Assembly (NCBI GenBank): GCA_951640195.1
Contig: OX621165.1
Location: 1,426,001 to 1,490,000 of the forward strand
Length of the DNA stretch: 64,000 bases
From: Porpolomopsis calyptriformis
Lineage: Eukaryota; Basidiomycota; Agaricomycetes; Agaricales; Hygrophoraceae
Direction of reading: 5' to 3'
Part shown: positions 43,709 through 55,850 of the stretch, piece by piece
How the letters are laid out: each line of letters opens with the position of its first letter
How positions within the stretch are numbered: position 1 is the first letter of the stretch
Program-made: the position numbers and the translations under genes
The notes under the pieces: model-generated
Seen by the model: the letters and a program-made list of their open reading frames with translations, nothing else
The model's database searches: none
What the model was told of the DNA's origin: nothing

Positions 43709-45765
43709 ATGCCAATGTCTTTTCTCTTAGCCTTCCCCCCCGAGGTCCTCCACCAGATTGTCGTTTCCGCCGTTTCTGCCTCCCCCATCGGACCTCCAAC
43801 TGTACTGTTTTCATTACTCTCCACTTGCCGCGCCTTATACTTCAGTTTATCCCCGCAAAATTACCCGTCTTTGTACGCGGACTTATTCCTCACTCAATTT
43901 GATTTTGCCGCACTTGCCCGCCGCTTCGGACGTGTGCCTCTCGAACATGCGAGTGTCGAATGGTCTCGCCGTTTCACTGCACTGAATCGCATCCGCAGTG
44001 GTCGCTTAGATCACCCAGACATGTCCGATGCATTTCTGATCGCATTCTTCATGCTCCTCGAAGATGATGGGCTCAACTTTTCGCAACTTCAATGGGCTGG
44101 TTTGCCCAAATTCGTCCATTGCTACCTAAGCGAGAGGCTGCTGGCTGGGTCGGAAATGGAGAACGGGTGGCCGTTAAACAACGAAATAAACTCCCTGGTA
44201 GTTTCTCTAGCATGGTTCATCTCTAGCCGTAGTGAGTCATTTTTCATTCCTTGTTCTTTTTCATAAACCTCTCTTCAGCTGCTGTCAGAAATGAATCAGC
44301 CAAGGATCGTGAGTGGATCATGCGCTCCCTCTCGCCGTATGTCTATGCAGCGTTTCGGGTACGTCCATTCGTGTTATTCAAATTTCGCTGACACATAAGC
44401 TCCGCTTTTTTCTCAGTATCCTTATTCCATGATACCGGAAAACATATTCCCCCTAGACTCGGTTGAACCCAAAATGACAGCTCCAACATCCCTGCAATCG
44501 TCTCCCTGTTTCCCATCTCAAGAAATCACGTACTTCGGTGATCATATCAACGTCCGAAAGATTCCGATTGCCCACTTCGCCATTCTTTCGTATTTTGCGC
44601 GACTGGAAACTGTCTCGATAGGCATTCCCCATCACTTACCTCTCAATCGTGCTGCCGCTGAGGCGGAAGGTCGTCTGGGACCGACGCAAGACGATATCGA
44701 ATATTACAATTCACAATTCCACTTGCACTTCCCCATTTCCATCCGCGGCAATCAAAGGAGAAGCCGCGAAGGTGATATCTACTGGAGGTGCATTGTTTCA
44801 CCCCGTGATCGGATATCTTGGCGGCATTTAGACCCATTACCTTCTATGTATTTTCCCGGCGCTCTGACGGGTCACTGGCGAGGATCGTCTATGGTAAATA
44901 TTTCTCCCCATTTTTGATCCATGACACCCACTCCACAGTCAGATGCCGTCTCTCGAAGAGTATCGGAGTTGGCTGTCGCAAACCAACCCTCCCACAGAAT
45001 TCAGGGACATGGGTCTGCGTCCGTTGTACTTTAGTCTTCGCGAGCATTTTTGCTACAGTCCCTCGTTGTTAGCACCGCTCGATCACGACGAACACGGTAT
45101 CATGAACGCGTGGTTGCCCGCAGGTTGCGAGTGGATCGAGCACGAGGTAAGAAACAATAGTCTAAGTACCACCAGGTGGTTTTTTTTTGACTTTTAGCCT
45201 TTCCCTTGGACTGAGGCAGAACGGAATCGAGGTCTTTGACAGAGAAGGGAAATTTAGACGCTTTTATGAAACCTTGCGGCCTGATCTTCCTTGCACTGGT
45301 GACCCATCCGCCAGATTCCGTGGAATCGTCGACGTGATCGTCACTGGAACGGTAGGCTGGTTCAGTCTGTTAGTCTTAAACGGTGATGTTGACAATGTCC
45401 TGTTTTAAGACGGATGATCGGCGGGGAGCGGCTTGGGGCACTTACAAGCTCATCGGACGTATTCGCCGCTCGGACGGATTAGCGGTATTACTTAGGAAAC
45501 CTGTATGGCTCCTCCGACCGTGCGCCGTGCGAGGCTAACTGTTTGTGTACAGATATCACAGGATCTGTTTGATTCAGGTGACACCTTGTTGAGGGGATAC
45601 GGTAAGCAGCGTTTGCACAGCCAATGATCTCAGAAGTTCAGCCTCGCCCCAATTTCAGCGACACCCTCCGGGAATTTTGTTGGAAGATGGAGGGGTGTGT
45701 CCCGTGGGGATCAAGTTGCTGAACTAGAGACGGTGTTCGTCGTGTCCAAGTCCGACGAGCCTTGA
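43709..45765 (+). CDS. F-box protein L
   Basis: Multi-exon gene. The F-box region reads LAFPPEVLHQIVVSAVSASP, then LLSTCRALYFSLSPQNYPSL, YADLFLTQFDFAALARRFG and FLIAFFMLLEDDGLNFSQLQ. Later exons give IPIAHFAILSYFARLETVSI, YFPGALTGHWRGSSM, YFSLREHFCYSPSLLAPLDH, ARFRGIVDVIVTGT, AWGTYKLIGRIRRSDGLAVL and GNFVGRWRGVSR, ending VFVVSKSDEP. It is paralogous to K and N along its length. It probably acts in SCF-type ubiquitination with a C-terminal domain of unknown ligand. About eight introns of about 50 nt were inferred. F-box gene N starts 168 bp downstream on the same strand. Confidence 0.8.
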
Positions 45766-45933
45766 GCTGTGTTCGGTGACTTTCCTCGTGAGGGTGTGAT
45801 CGTTAATGCTGGATCGAGGATGCTTATCTCACTTCATTTCAATACCAAGCCATATGACGTCGGTCGGATGAAATTAAAATTTGCGGACCTCGAGTGCCCT
45901 ATTTCCCACGCCTATACCTTGTCGGATAAGGCC

Positions 45934-47924
45934 ATGAGCACAACGCTCTCCTCGTCCTTGAGTGCCCTCCCCCAAGAAATATTGGAACACATCGCCTTCT
46001 TCACAGTTGCCGAGCCTTTCCTTGGTCCCCCCTCTGCGATTATTCCCCTCTTGTCAACCTGTCGGACGATAAACGCTTATCTCTCTATCACTTCAAACGA
46101 TCATCTTTATGCCCAGATTTTTGCCGCCAAGTTTGATATGGCGCCTGCTGTTCGCCGGTTGGGACCGCGTGCCGCGACGTCAGCAATACTTTCCAGCGAG
46201 CTGCGCCGACGGTGCATTGATCTCAAACGGATAAAGGGCCGTCAGGATGCTCTTATCACCAAACCCTCTTCTACTGGTGTGGAGTGCCCGTATGAGGAGT
46301 CTGAGAATAATCTACGTACGACTCTGTGGACCGCGTATCTTATGATGCTTGAGAATGAAGGGAAAAACGAGTTGCAACTGAAGGAATACGCCGATATCCA
46401 GGAGTGGCTCAGACAGTACTGGTTCAGCGACTACGGTGCTTCACTAGCCAAACACTCTATCAAATTGGATCAGTGGCCGCCGAACACACCACAATCATCC
46501 CTGGCCATGTGGCTGTTCTGGTTCCTTCTTAGACCAGGTTAGTCAGTTGACGGAGCCCGACAAGATATCTCCCGGGAATCATGATTATTTTCTTGTTCTG
46601 TTCCTTTGGTGCTAATTTTATCTCAGGGGATTACGCAAAAAACGATTTCTCGTTTTGGGATGTAACGGGCATCTTGAAGATTTTAGCATTGGCTGCACAT
46701 CAGGTGTGTACGTGATTATGGACAAGTCCGGAAATACTTCAAATTTAACGACCGTTTAGTACCATCTGACGTCGCCATCCTTGGTCGACTTCATACCTGC
46801 TTCCGGTCTAGGTCATTCCGCTCAAAACGTCGTTCATTATGCGGAATCACGCCGACTTACCCCGTTGCCACTCGCAACGCCAGCTATCCTATCTTTTCTC
46901 AGTCTCATCAACCTGATTTCACCTTTCACACTCGGCCTCGGTGGTGTTCACATACCTCTTGTATCTCCCGTTATCTCTCCCGTGATAATCACCCACGATA
47001 GCAGCGAATGGGAGTGCGAGTGGGAACGATGTTGTAGTCTTGGTCAGACCAATTTTGGTAACGTTCTCACGAGTTCCTTTAGGCCTGGGAGCATAGAGGG
47101 TCTGTGGGAGGGAATCTTCACGGTGAAACTGAACCGCCTATCTATCTTAACCCGAGCGCTTTGTTAACGGCGTTTTTCCCTTTTTCAGTACACGGAGTTT
47201 ACTGCTTACGCGTCTCTTTTGTCTGGTGCACCTCCGCTCACTCTCCAGAATTGCCTGGTGGTTCAGCACCGCCAAACGTGGAAACTCCGCGAGCATCACC
47301 TGTTGGTCCTGGATCCCTCTAACCCAAACGCTGTCCCCGATCTAGGTTTGGGAAGTGACGTCAAGCCGTTATCATCTGGAGACCCCCTTAGATCGTATAT
47401 CCCCGCCGCCACGGTCTTCCGAGAGGATGCGACAGGGATTGATGTTTACGACCCAGAGAGAACGCAAACCATTCGATATCAGAATGCCGGCGTTCTGAGC
47501 CAAAATCACTCAGGAACAAGTCACGCGTCCGTTCGGGATATCATAATCACGGGCGATGTAAGTTGTCTCTTCGCTTGGTTGCTTGCCGTTGTTTCCGTTG
47601 GGCCGCCGCTATAACAGACTTTCTTTTTCCCTTCTCTCAGGGTCATTCCGCGTGGGGGCAGTTCAGTCTCAAAGGCCGAGTGAGACCTTGGGACGGGTTC
47701 GTTGTTCTATCGAAAGAATATGTGAGTGCCCGGAAGCTTGCCGCTACGCTAGTCGTTGACCTCCGTTTCGCCGTTAGTCTGACGGAGATCGTGGGAGATG
47801 GATTTACAGAGGCTATTTAATCGGCAATGTCAATGGTCATCTCTCTGGGCGATGGCGGGATACGACGAGCCCTATCGAGGTTCATGGCTATGAAGGATGT
47901 TTTGTGATGAGTAGACGACGGTGA
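45934..47924 (+). CDS. F-box protein N
   Basis: The start at 45934 gives MSTTLSSSLSALPQEILEHI, a canonical F-box opening. Then come LLSTCRTINAYLSI, HLYAQIFAAKFDMAPAVRRL and LWTAYLMMLENEGKNELQL. Later exons carry FRPGSIEGLWEGIFT, WKLREHHLLVLDPSNPN, ASVRDIIITGD and AWGQFSLKGRVRPWDGFVVL. Unspliced, the frame would stop at 47820. Splicing at GAATAT|GTGAGT to the acceptor near 47781 instead gives the family ending (RGYLIGNVNGHLSGRWRDTT) and a stop at 47922-47924. An upstream in-frame ATG at 45769 is less likely. Function as for K and L: a putative substrate receptor of an SCF ligase. Confidence 0.78.
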
Positions 47925-49148
47925 GACGGACTAAGTTGTCGATTGTTCCTAAGTTACTTTGCCAAAACTTCATGTCCATCCAGTTCTTGTTATTCTGGGT
48001 CACGAATACCTACATGATATTTTTCTTTGCTGTCATTCAGAGATCTCATGTTGCAATATAGGCTGGACTGGATTATTCAGTTTTCATTGTTGCAAATTCA
48101 TGACAGGGACATGTATCTAGGAGACTGGCGTTGATGTTGTACATGAGTATAGACTCTGAGACAGAAGGACACGGAGATATTGCTACATTAAACTAGAGCG
48201 CGGGACAGAAAAAAAAAGGGGAGGAACGGTAGTCAGCGAATCTCCACTTCCAGGTGTTATGGAGTATATGGACTGAGGGGGAAGATGGTTCAGGTCAGTG
48301 GTCACAGGAAAATACGTGGACTACATACTGTTGGTGTGATAAAGCCAGAGCAAATTGTGTCCAAAATAAATAAGCCTCCAAAGAAAAGAAAGGATGGGAA
48401 CGGATGGTTGTACATAGGGGGAAAGTGAACTGGAGAGAGGGGGACGAGTGGGAAAGCTGCTCGGGTTAATAGTTAGCCGTGAAGACAATGTAATCCCCTT
48501 GATCTCCACGAGCTCACGATTTATTATTCATCAGCACTGTCCGCAACGACCTTCACGGCGCTCGATAACTTTCTGGGAACACGAATAGCCACCTTGCAAG
48601 GGACAAGGGGTGATATAAACGACTTCATTTCGGTGAACTTCGCAATAGACAACGACGACGCGGCACATAATGAGAAAGGGACTGGGATTGGGAATTATCT
48701 CTCGACGACTCACGTATGTTTTTATACCCCAGGAGAGGGTTTTGCGGAAACAATTAGAAAACACCGCCGTCCATTCTGGCGCCAGTTCGTGGGCTAAAGA
48801 CGGAAGAGGCCCAACGATGGGGAAGGCATAGTCGATACCAGGTAGGCAATAACAACTCGTAAATCGCGCAAAAACGGCAAAATTACCTGGAACGCGACAA
48901 AAAACAAAGGGCGCCTAGGCACAGCAGTGCGCAGTGTGACTACTGCGGCCGTGATCGAATTTGCAGAGGCTAAAGTATCCTCGAGGAATGCAGGAGAAAG
49001 AAACCAAACATCGGCCTGACCCTCGGAAGCGGTAAAACGTCAATGGGTCGGATTGGTTACATAAGCAAACCATACTTTTTTGGTTGCCCACGTCGAGCGG
49101 TGGACCCACAGGACCCTCATGTCGCGATGCAGCCTTATTCCGCGTCAT
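47925..49148. other. intergenic region, no supported gene
   Basis: 1.2 kb between the end of F-box gene N and the kinase-like gene. I read both strands and found only short open frames without recognisable motifs. Confidence 0.45.
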
Positions 49149-50381
49149 ATGACAGCTGAGGTGGGGAGCATAAGCAGCCCTCATGGTAGATATTATCTTC
49201 TCTGGCGGGATTCGCAGTCTATCATCATCCAAGCCTCACCCGCGACGTACTCGATGATCCCCGATACGGATCCCTACTATGCGGAGTACCACCGGCAACT
49301 CAACGCCGGGCTGGAGATCATCCAGACGCTGCTCGGGAACCTCAAGTTCGGTCTCACCAATTGGGCATATCTTGTACCCCAGGGCGAGAACAATTACCGC
49401 CTCGTTTATCGTAACCGTGCTATTTATCGAATATCCTGTCGCATTTGGGCCCCTTTGATCGACGAATCCGAGCTTGAGATAACGCAATGGATTTCGTTTC
49501 ACCGTCGCCATGCGATCTGGAAGGGCAAGGAGGTCGATGTGTGCATCGCTTGGGTTGACAACCGCGCACAATACGTCGAAACCGAGACCAACGGACGTCT
49601 GTTGATGGTCGGTCTGGATTTGACGTTCGACTTTTTAGGACATATCACTCGAGATGGAGAGGTGGTGGGCATCATGCTAGAACCCGCTTACGGGCGACCC
49701 TTGAGGCATGATGACCGTGCCATCGTGTACGAAGCTGTCGTGAAATTGCAGGGCCGCGGTCTTTATTTCCCGATGCTCGATAATACCAATATTATGATAT
49801 CTGAAGGAAAGGTTCGCTTCATGGGCGTCGCCGGTGTCACACGTATCACAAACGATGGTTCAGGTCCTTCTCCGGAGGAGGCTAGAATCCAACATTGGAA
49901 GAAGCTGAACGAGCTGTTCGACACGCTGCACACAACTCGTTACATTTGCCAGCAGAACCGCCTCCTTGGCCAACATGCTATAATCATACCCAGACTCCCC
50001 TCACCAGATCGGCCATTCCCAAGCGTGTTTGACGCGCTCGTCCAGTTCGAGTTCTACACGCCGAGGCAAGTCTCTGAGTGGTCGGACAAATCCGCCGCCG
50101 CGGAAACCCAGAAACGTCGCAAGAAGAGGAAGAAATGGCGAGGCTCGAATGCCCTCTGCCCTCTCGCTCCTTTTCTCTCTTTCGCAGAGGACGAACAGAA
50201 GGACGTGGTGGAAGACCCCCCCCTGAGCAGACGAGACATCCTCTATCCATGTTTCCGATACGCGAAATCCTTGCTCCCGAACGTTCGGTCGGACCGAGGT
50301 CGAAGAGCCAGCGACAAGCTTTTGCTTGCACCCGACGATGCCGACGATGTCGCTCTCCTTAACGATGAAAAATCTATTTAA
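49149..50381 (+). CDS. kinase-like (PKL) protein of unknown function
   Basis: A single long frame of 410 residues (433 from the ATG at 49080) with no evident intron, unlike its neighbours. The first part contains YYAEYHRQLNAGLEIIQTLL and YLVPQGENNYRLVYRNRAIY. The second part, GHITRDGEVVGIMLEPAYGR followed by EAVVKLQGRGLYFPMLDNTN and IMISEGKVRFMGVAGV, resembles the hinge and catalytic loop of protein kinase-like folds. D-x-x-x-x-N-like spacing (LDNTNIM) stands where kinases have HRDxxxxN, so activity is doubtful. A basic linker (KRRKKRKK) precedes the C-terminus. From memory, similar proteins are common in Agaricomycetes; no function is known to me. Confidence 0.65.
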   Translation: MTAEVGSISSPHGRYYLLWRDSQSIIIQASPATYSMIPDTDPYYAEYHRQLNAGLEIIQTLLGNLKFGLTNWAYLVPQGENNYRLVYRNRAIYRISCRIWAPLIDESELEITQWISFHRRHAIWKGKEVDVCIAWVDNRAQYVETETNGRLLMVGLDLTFDFLGHITRDGEVVGIMLEPAYGRPLRHDDRAIVYEAVVKLQGRGLYFPMLDNTNIMISEGKVRFMGVAGVTRITNDGSGPSPEEARIQHWKKLNELFDTLHTTRYICQQNRLLGQHAIIIPRLPSPDRPFPSVFDALVQFEFYTPRQVSEWSDKSAAAETQKRRKKRKKWRGSNALCPLAPFLSFAEDEQKDVVEDPPLSRRDILYPCFRYAKSLLPNVRSDRGRRASDKLLLAPDDADDVALLNDEKSI

Positions 50382-52452
50382 TCCTCCTTAAGATTTGGCA
50401 TAAGGAACCTTTCATCCGGATAATTAACCTTCGCCGCGACTCTCACCACGAGTTTTCACTTCTTTAACAGCCAATGAATTCCAAAATACTCTTGCCTGTG
50501 TATTTTATGTCCAACCCTGGCGGTTCCAGACACCTTCCATCGGGCTGCGCTTTGGATGCTATCAAGCCAACAACCTGCTCCGATCACATTTCGGCTTGTT
50601 GCTTCTCCTATATTATGGCGCGCTGGATACACGCCTGCTCTTTTGATACCCTCTTCATGCATAACCTTTCTGTTTGGCTTGATTCTCTCTACTTTCAATG
50701 AATATTTAACTTCATGGTCGTTTGGTATGCCCACTTCTTTCTTCACCTCTACAAATATTGAGCTCTGACTTTCGAATACCCCCTAGCCAAGCCACTGCCC
50801 AAAAGGGATTTAAGTTAACCAAAAAATATGCTATTTCCTTTTCTCTTATATGTGAGCATATTTTACTTCCGTTTGCACGCAATTTATACAGACACACAAG
50901 GACTCAAGAACGGAAACACTTGGCTTTCTTTTTTGCTTTATTGTGGCCGAAGTCTGTCTCGAGGCTTCGAAGCTTCGCCACAGCGGGCGCTCTCCGATGG
51001 GACGGTTTGTCTCCAATGCTATTCTACTGCGCGAAGATAGCAATTACCGATGGACACGCAACTCATGAACTCTCTTGCAAGATCCGAAGTGGTTGATATA
51101 CACGGCATAAGGCAACATTGCGATCTGTCGTCAACAATTGATAGTTTCCGACGACGATACATCTGATCACAGCCTTTGCCCCTCTCAGCCCGAAGAGACT
51201 GTGGCGCGTTCTCAACAGGAAAAATAAACATATGTTTCCTTTCTCCGATCCTTCGTTCACGCCTTACATGATCCCGTCAGAGGCGCAAGACCATGAGACA
51301 CACTATCACCGTCGGAATGGCGAGTAACGAGGCGCTACGCTGGCTGGGATACGTTTTAACCATCACGAGGCACGCTAAACTTGGTGAGAGATAAAAGCCG
51401 CATCGCCCTCTAGCACTGGATGGCCATCGATAAAACAATCGATGAAGAGAATAATATGACTCGAAAAAAATGATAGCACGGAAAAAGGTTGGAACGTCTC
51501 TTTCAGGTTAAGAAGGTGGATAGGGGACGGATCGCTCAACGACATGTGCCCGGACGAGGTGACAGTTCGACGCCGCCCTGTTGTATTCCAGAATGGGTGG
51601 AGAATGCAGGGATCTCAGTCATTTTACAAGGCAGTCTGGGATGTTTTGGATGCCTCCGATCTTTACGGGTTCTGTCACAAATACACTCCGACGCACTGAT
51701 GATCTTCGATTCGAATTTCGAGCTTGGTTTCAACACGGTCGTCTTTTATCATGTCGCTTTGGCCGGAACATGATCTTCAAAAGAGCCCGAGGCGATGTCC
51801 TCATCCCGATGGACCACAAACACAAATTTAGATGAAATCTGCGAATTGATGACATTCTTCCTAGAATGTTCGCGGGACCGTGTGCCAAGGAAAGAGACGG
51901 GCGGGTGATGGTTACACCTTTTTGCGTGGTTCGTAAGAAGCTGAATCTGAACCTCTGCAATTACGCTCACAAATGGTGTGTTTCTAGGGGCTAATCTTGG
52001 CTGATTCAGCCTCCAACTCGGTCCGGAGGACTGTCAGAGATCAAAGATCTAATCGTGGCGGCGTTGACTGCGGAGTAATTCAAGATTTCGGTGTGCCCAA
52101 TGACTGCGGTTAGGTCGAGTCATCTTCTCCTTCCCCTACCCCCACTCCGCTTGTGAGGAAGGATTCGAGTCTGGGCAGGGGATGATTCGGAGCATTGATG
52201 AACGGAATGAGATGGGCCACCTTTGACGTGGATCTCGCTGCGCTCAGCGGGACCGACAGATCTTGGGATCGGGCGAAAGAGAGGTAGGGATGCTGGAAAC
52301 AAACGGGTTGGGAGGAACGAGGGGGAAAGGAGGTAAGAGATTGGGGATTTCCATATTGGGAATATATGTATGTCTTCGGCGTTTGCCGAGAGGCTGGTCA
52401 AATGACACGGGATGGGAAGGGACTGTTCCTGATTGCGTACGGCGACAATAAC
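50382..52452. other. intergenic region, no supported gene
   Basis: 2.1 kb, relatively AT-rich at the left, with many short frames on both strands and none recognisable. The last few hundred bases are the promoter side of the cysteine-rich protein gene at 52453. Confidence 0.45.
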
Positions 52453-53148
52453 ATGGCCATCCAGATGCTGGCCGCACTGTGCTTGGTGATATCCGTCCTT
52501 GGGCTGTGTTCGTACGCATCGCCCTACCACGCATCGTTTTCTGCCGACCAACGACTTTCGTCACGGGACGGTCCGACATTCCCTGACAACCCTCCTTCGT
52601 GTCCTATTTGTGCTCAGAACTATGCGAACATCAACAGCTGTGCACAAGCTGCGCCGGTTCTGGCCAATGTTTCGATGGTATCGTAACGTGCTGTTTGATC
52701 TTTGCGGTCAAGGGGGTACTGAGTAGATTGGGAACAGATTATATTTAATCCTGGAGCGTTCATTGCCATCATTGAATGTGCGTGTACGGACACTTTTCAG
52801 TCGACATATCCTCAATGCGTGGACTGGTGGGTTGATCCACTTTTGTTTTGTGCCAAAGATTGATTGTGTGTGTGTTGCAGTTTCACCCAGACGAATCAGA
52901 CGCAATTTCTCGACCCTTCGAACGGCCAGGAGCTGCCTGGGATCGTGGCGGGCATGCGGCAGATATGCGCATTGGAGAGCACCCTGTTAGGTGGGGTGGC
53001 CACCGCTGACGGAGAGGCGACGCCGACGAGCACGGGCAATGGGATTGGCCCTACGGCTGGGGTGTCTGCTGCTGCGAGATTGGTGGGGCCGGGGCTCGTG
53101 CCGTTGTTAATTAGTGGTGCGGCGGTGATGTTCACGCTTGGATCGTGA
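52453..53148 (+). CDS. small secreted cysteine-rich protein with probable GPI anchor
   Basis: Three exons (52453-52677, 52738-52826, 52881-53148) join in phase to 193 residues. The signal peptide is MAIQMLAALCLVISVLGLCS. The mature part has a regular cysteine pattern: PSCPICAQNY, NSCAQAA, ECACTDTFQ, YPQCVDCF and RQICALESTLLGG. A Thr/Gly-rich stretch and a hydrophobic end (GLVPLLISGAAVMFTLGS) suggest GPI attachment. The pattern is not the classical CFEM spacing. I recall similar basidiomycete surface proteins with no known function; a wall or membrane protein or a small secreted effector are both possible. Confidence 0.78.
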
Positions 53149-53548
53149 CCTGGGGCTGCAGGTGCGGACTATACATCCTGTTTATTTTGATGATGACTGC
53201 GACGACTGTAACGTGTAACGAATTGTAATGAGAAGCCTATTTTTTTTATCACGGAGAGCAGCTCGAGGCATGAAACATCAAAGTCACTCTCAAGGGTCAT
53301 CAAGGATACCGCAGTCCCGCGATTCCGGACAAGAAAAGATCGCAGCGAACGACGATATCGGCCCCGGGATACCTAAATTTGGGAAAGTCACGGAGTTAAA
53401 CCACGTGATTATTACTCAAAAAGGAATAAATTGGGTGACCTCACTTTAATGACAACTTCTCTCATTCGCCATGTTATCCACTCTTTCCTCTTTACTCCCA
53501 TCTCCTCTTCTCTCCTCGAAACAACAGTCTCCCCCTCCCCCGAATACA
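53149..53548. other. intergenic region
   Basis: 400 bp between two + strand genes. I see 3' UTR sequence and then a pyrimidine-rich leader (about 53450-53545) immediately before the ATG at 53549, as is usual upstream of fungal starts. Confidence 0.5.
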
Positions 53549-55850
53549 ATGACTGCAGAAGACCAAGCAACGAAGAAAAAGGACAAGAAGGAAAAGTATT
53601 CAAACGAGGTTTTCATCTCTTCTTTCCCACTCTATACTTTTTAATACCCACCCCCCGCAGACATTCATATTCGTCCGGCCACCACCCGCAAAATCGAATC
53701 ATCCACTCAATCTTCAGGTTCAAATGGTACCACCTCGCGCACCATCTGCAACCACCGCTTCTCGTCATTCCCTCGACCTCTCTATTACTTCTCCTGTCTA
53801 TGCAGATCCACCCACAACAGGCGAGACCATCACCCCCACCGCCGCTGCACCCGTCTCAGCCCCCCCAAATCCGCAGCGCTCAGCTTCCACAGACACTACC
53901 CTCACACTTACTCGCACGACCTCCGGGTCCTCTACCTACACAGGTTCCACATCCGTCGCCTCTTTCTCTTCCGTAACCTCCACAGCGTCCGGCAGGCGCA
54001 CCATCATACCCCTCTACAACCTCCAAGCGCACAATGTCATGACCAACGTTATCGTTGATGCAGGCACTGATGCCAAAATCGCAAAGTTCCAAAAGCGGGG
54101 GATGGAGCTTATCGGACTCGCCGTCATTGAACCAATCGAGGTCTGGGCGTCTACCACCGCACATTCGCAGGCGCCCTCCCAGGCACAAAGAGACTCCTTC
54201 ATTTTCCCAGGCGATTCATCATTCCTCCATCCCCACCGCACCCGAACATCAAGTCGCCCTGTGACACCTGACCTCCCACCACACACGCCCCCCTCCGATT
54301 CCGCCCTCTCTCTCCCCGCCTCCCAATCACATTCTCCTCCCCACCAACGCCAACACTCGACACCAGAGAAGTGCGAACCCCAGCCAGCAGCGCCATCAGC
54401 TCAAACGCGCAAACGAGACATTTTTGGTAAGCTCTTTAAAAAAAAGGAGCCCCCTTCCTTGCCACCGCCCCCCCTACCGTCACTCCCCCCTGCCCAAGAA
54501 CCTGTCTTGGGCTCGATTTCAGCTCCTACCACACTATCCACTGCATCCCGCTTCACCCGTCACTTCAAGCGGCCCTCGTTTGCGGGCGGGCCAGTGACCA
54601 TTCCCACATCACCTACAGAACCCGCCCATGGAGGCGATCTCAGCGATAGCGGCAGTCATCACAGTGATCCTAACTCGTCGATGTTGTGCCCACCCGTTCT
54701 CGGAATTCAACCAAGTATTCGCTCGCCTGTCATACCGCCCGTCGGTAGGCCAGGGACGTACACGTGGATTGTGCGTCGGTGGCTAAAAGGCACAGATGTA
54801 GGGCTGCTCAGCGGTGTAATTGGGAAACTCGGGCATGGTTCTTCCGGGACCACTGAGAATGGGAACGGTTGTAGGGGGAAGCATGTCGAGGTGTCGTTTG
54901 AATGGAAGAGGGGACGGCCGGATAAGCGGAAGAAGAGAAAGGAAAGGGATCGAAAGCTTAGTTTTGGCGCCGAGAGTCAGAGGGCGAGTGTGGCGGGGAC
55001 GTCATCGAACGCGGCGAGTTCGATTGATTTGGGCGGGAATGGGAATGGCACCGGTGTCGGTGCAAGTCCTCGTCGGGAAGGGAAACAACAGGTGAGTGCC
55101 GAGCAAGGCCATTTGCAGATTCCTGAGCGGTCAAGAGAACGGGGTGTTGTGGATAAGGAGAAGGTCGGCGGGAGGGATGGGGACAACAAGGAAAACGAGA
55201 GGGAGCGTAGACGGGCGAATCGATTGTCCCTTGCGAGCCAGAGGAGTATCACCACTAGCCTCCATTCGGAAGATCGAAGGTCAGATGATCGGTCGCGTGA
55301 GCGGACGGCACGCAGAGATGAAGTGCGGCGCGAACAACAGGACGGTGACGAGGATTCAGACCCGGAGGACTCTGAGACCCCGTGGACATGCACGCTCAAA
55401 ATTCGTCGACTCGTGCCCATAACGTCCCCTCGGACGCCGACCCCTGCCACGCCCTACACCGCGAGTGAGTTTGGTCATGGGAATGGAGGTGGTGCTGGCG
55501 CTGCTGAGAATGGGGAAGACCAGACGGTCATTCGGGTCAAGATTGGGACGATGTCACAGACACCACATCATCCGAAAGTGGTGGCCATGCTCAAAATGCC
55601 GTTTCCGCTGCCTGATGTAGAGATCGATGCGCTCGCTGTCCGGAAGCGTGTAGTAATGCCTGGCGGAGTGGTAGTGAAAACGGTCGGTGAGGATGGTAGT
55701 GGCAGTGGCTCGGGGGGACCGTTGATATTGACCGCGGAGGAGATCAAAGATGTCGTTTCGAGTACTGGGTTGTGGTTGGTTGTGAGAGAAGGGTTCGGAG
55801 GTGTCGGGAAGGTCAATAGGAAGGGTGATGGATGGAGGATCCGGGCATGA
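53549..55850 (+). CDS. conserved basidiomycete protein, largely disordered
   Basis: Two exons (53549-53608 and 53661-55850) encode 749 residues. The short first exon gives a Lys-rich start (TKKKDKKEKYSNE). The join then yields TFIFVRPPPAKSNHPLNLQV, a motif that in my recollection is conserved in many Agaricomycetes. A second ordered block reads IIPLYNLQAHNVMTNVIVDA followed by GTDAKIAKFQKRGMELIGLA. The middle is Pro/Ser-rich with a Lys-rich patch. A later ordered part has PGTYTWIVRRWLKG, HVEVSFEWKRG, WTCTLKIRRLVP and VKIGTMSQTPHHPKVVAMLK. No known domain is recognised. An ordered C-terminal segment (WLVVREGFGGVGKVNRKG) closes it. Confidence 0.7.
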
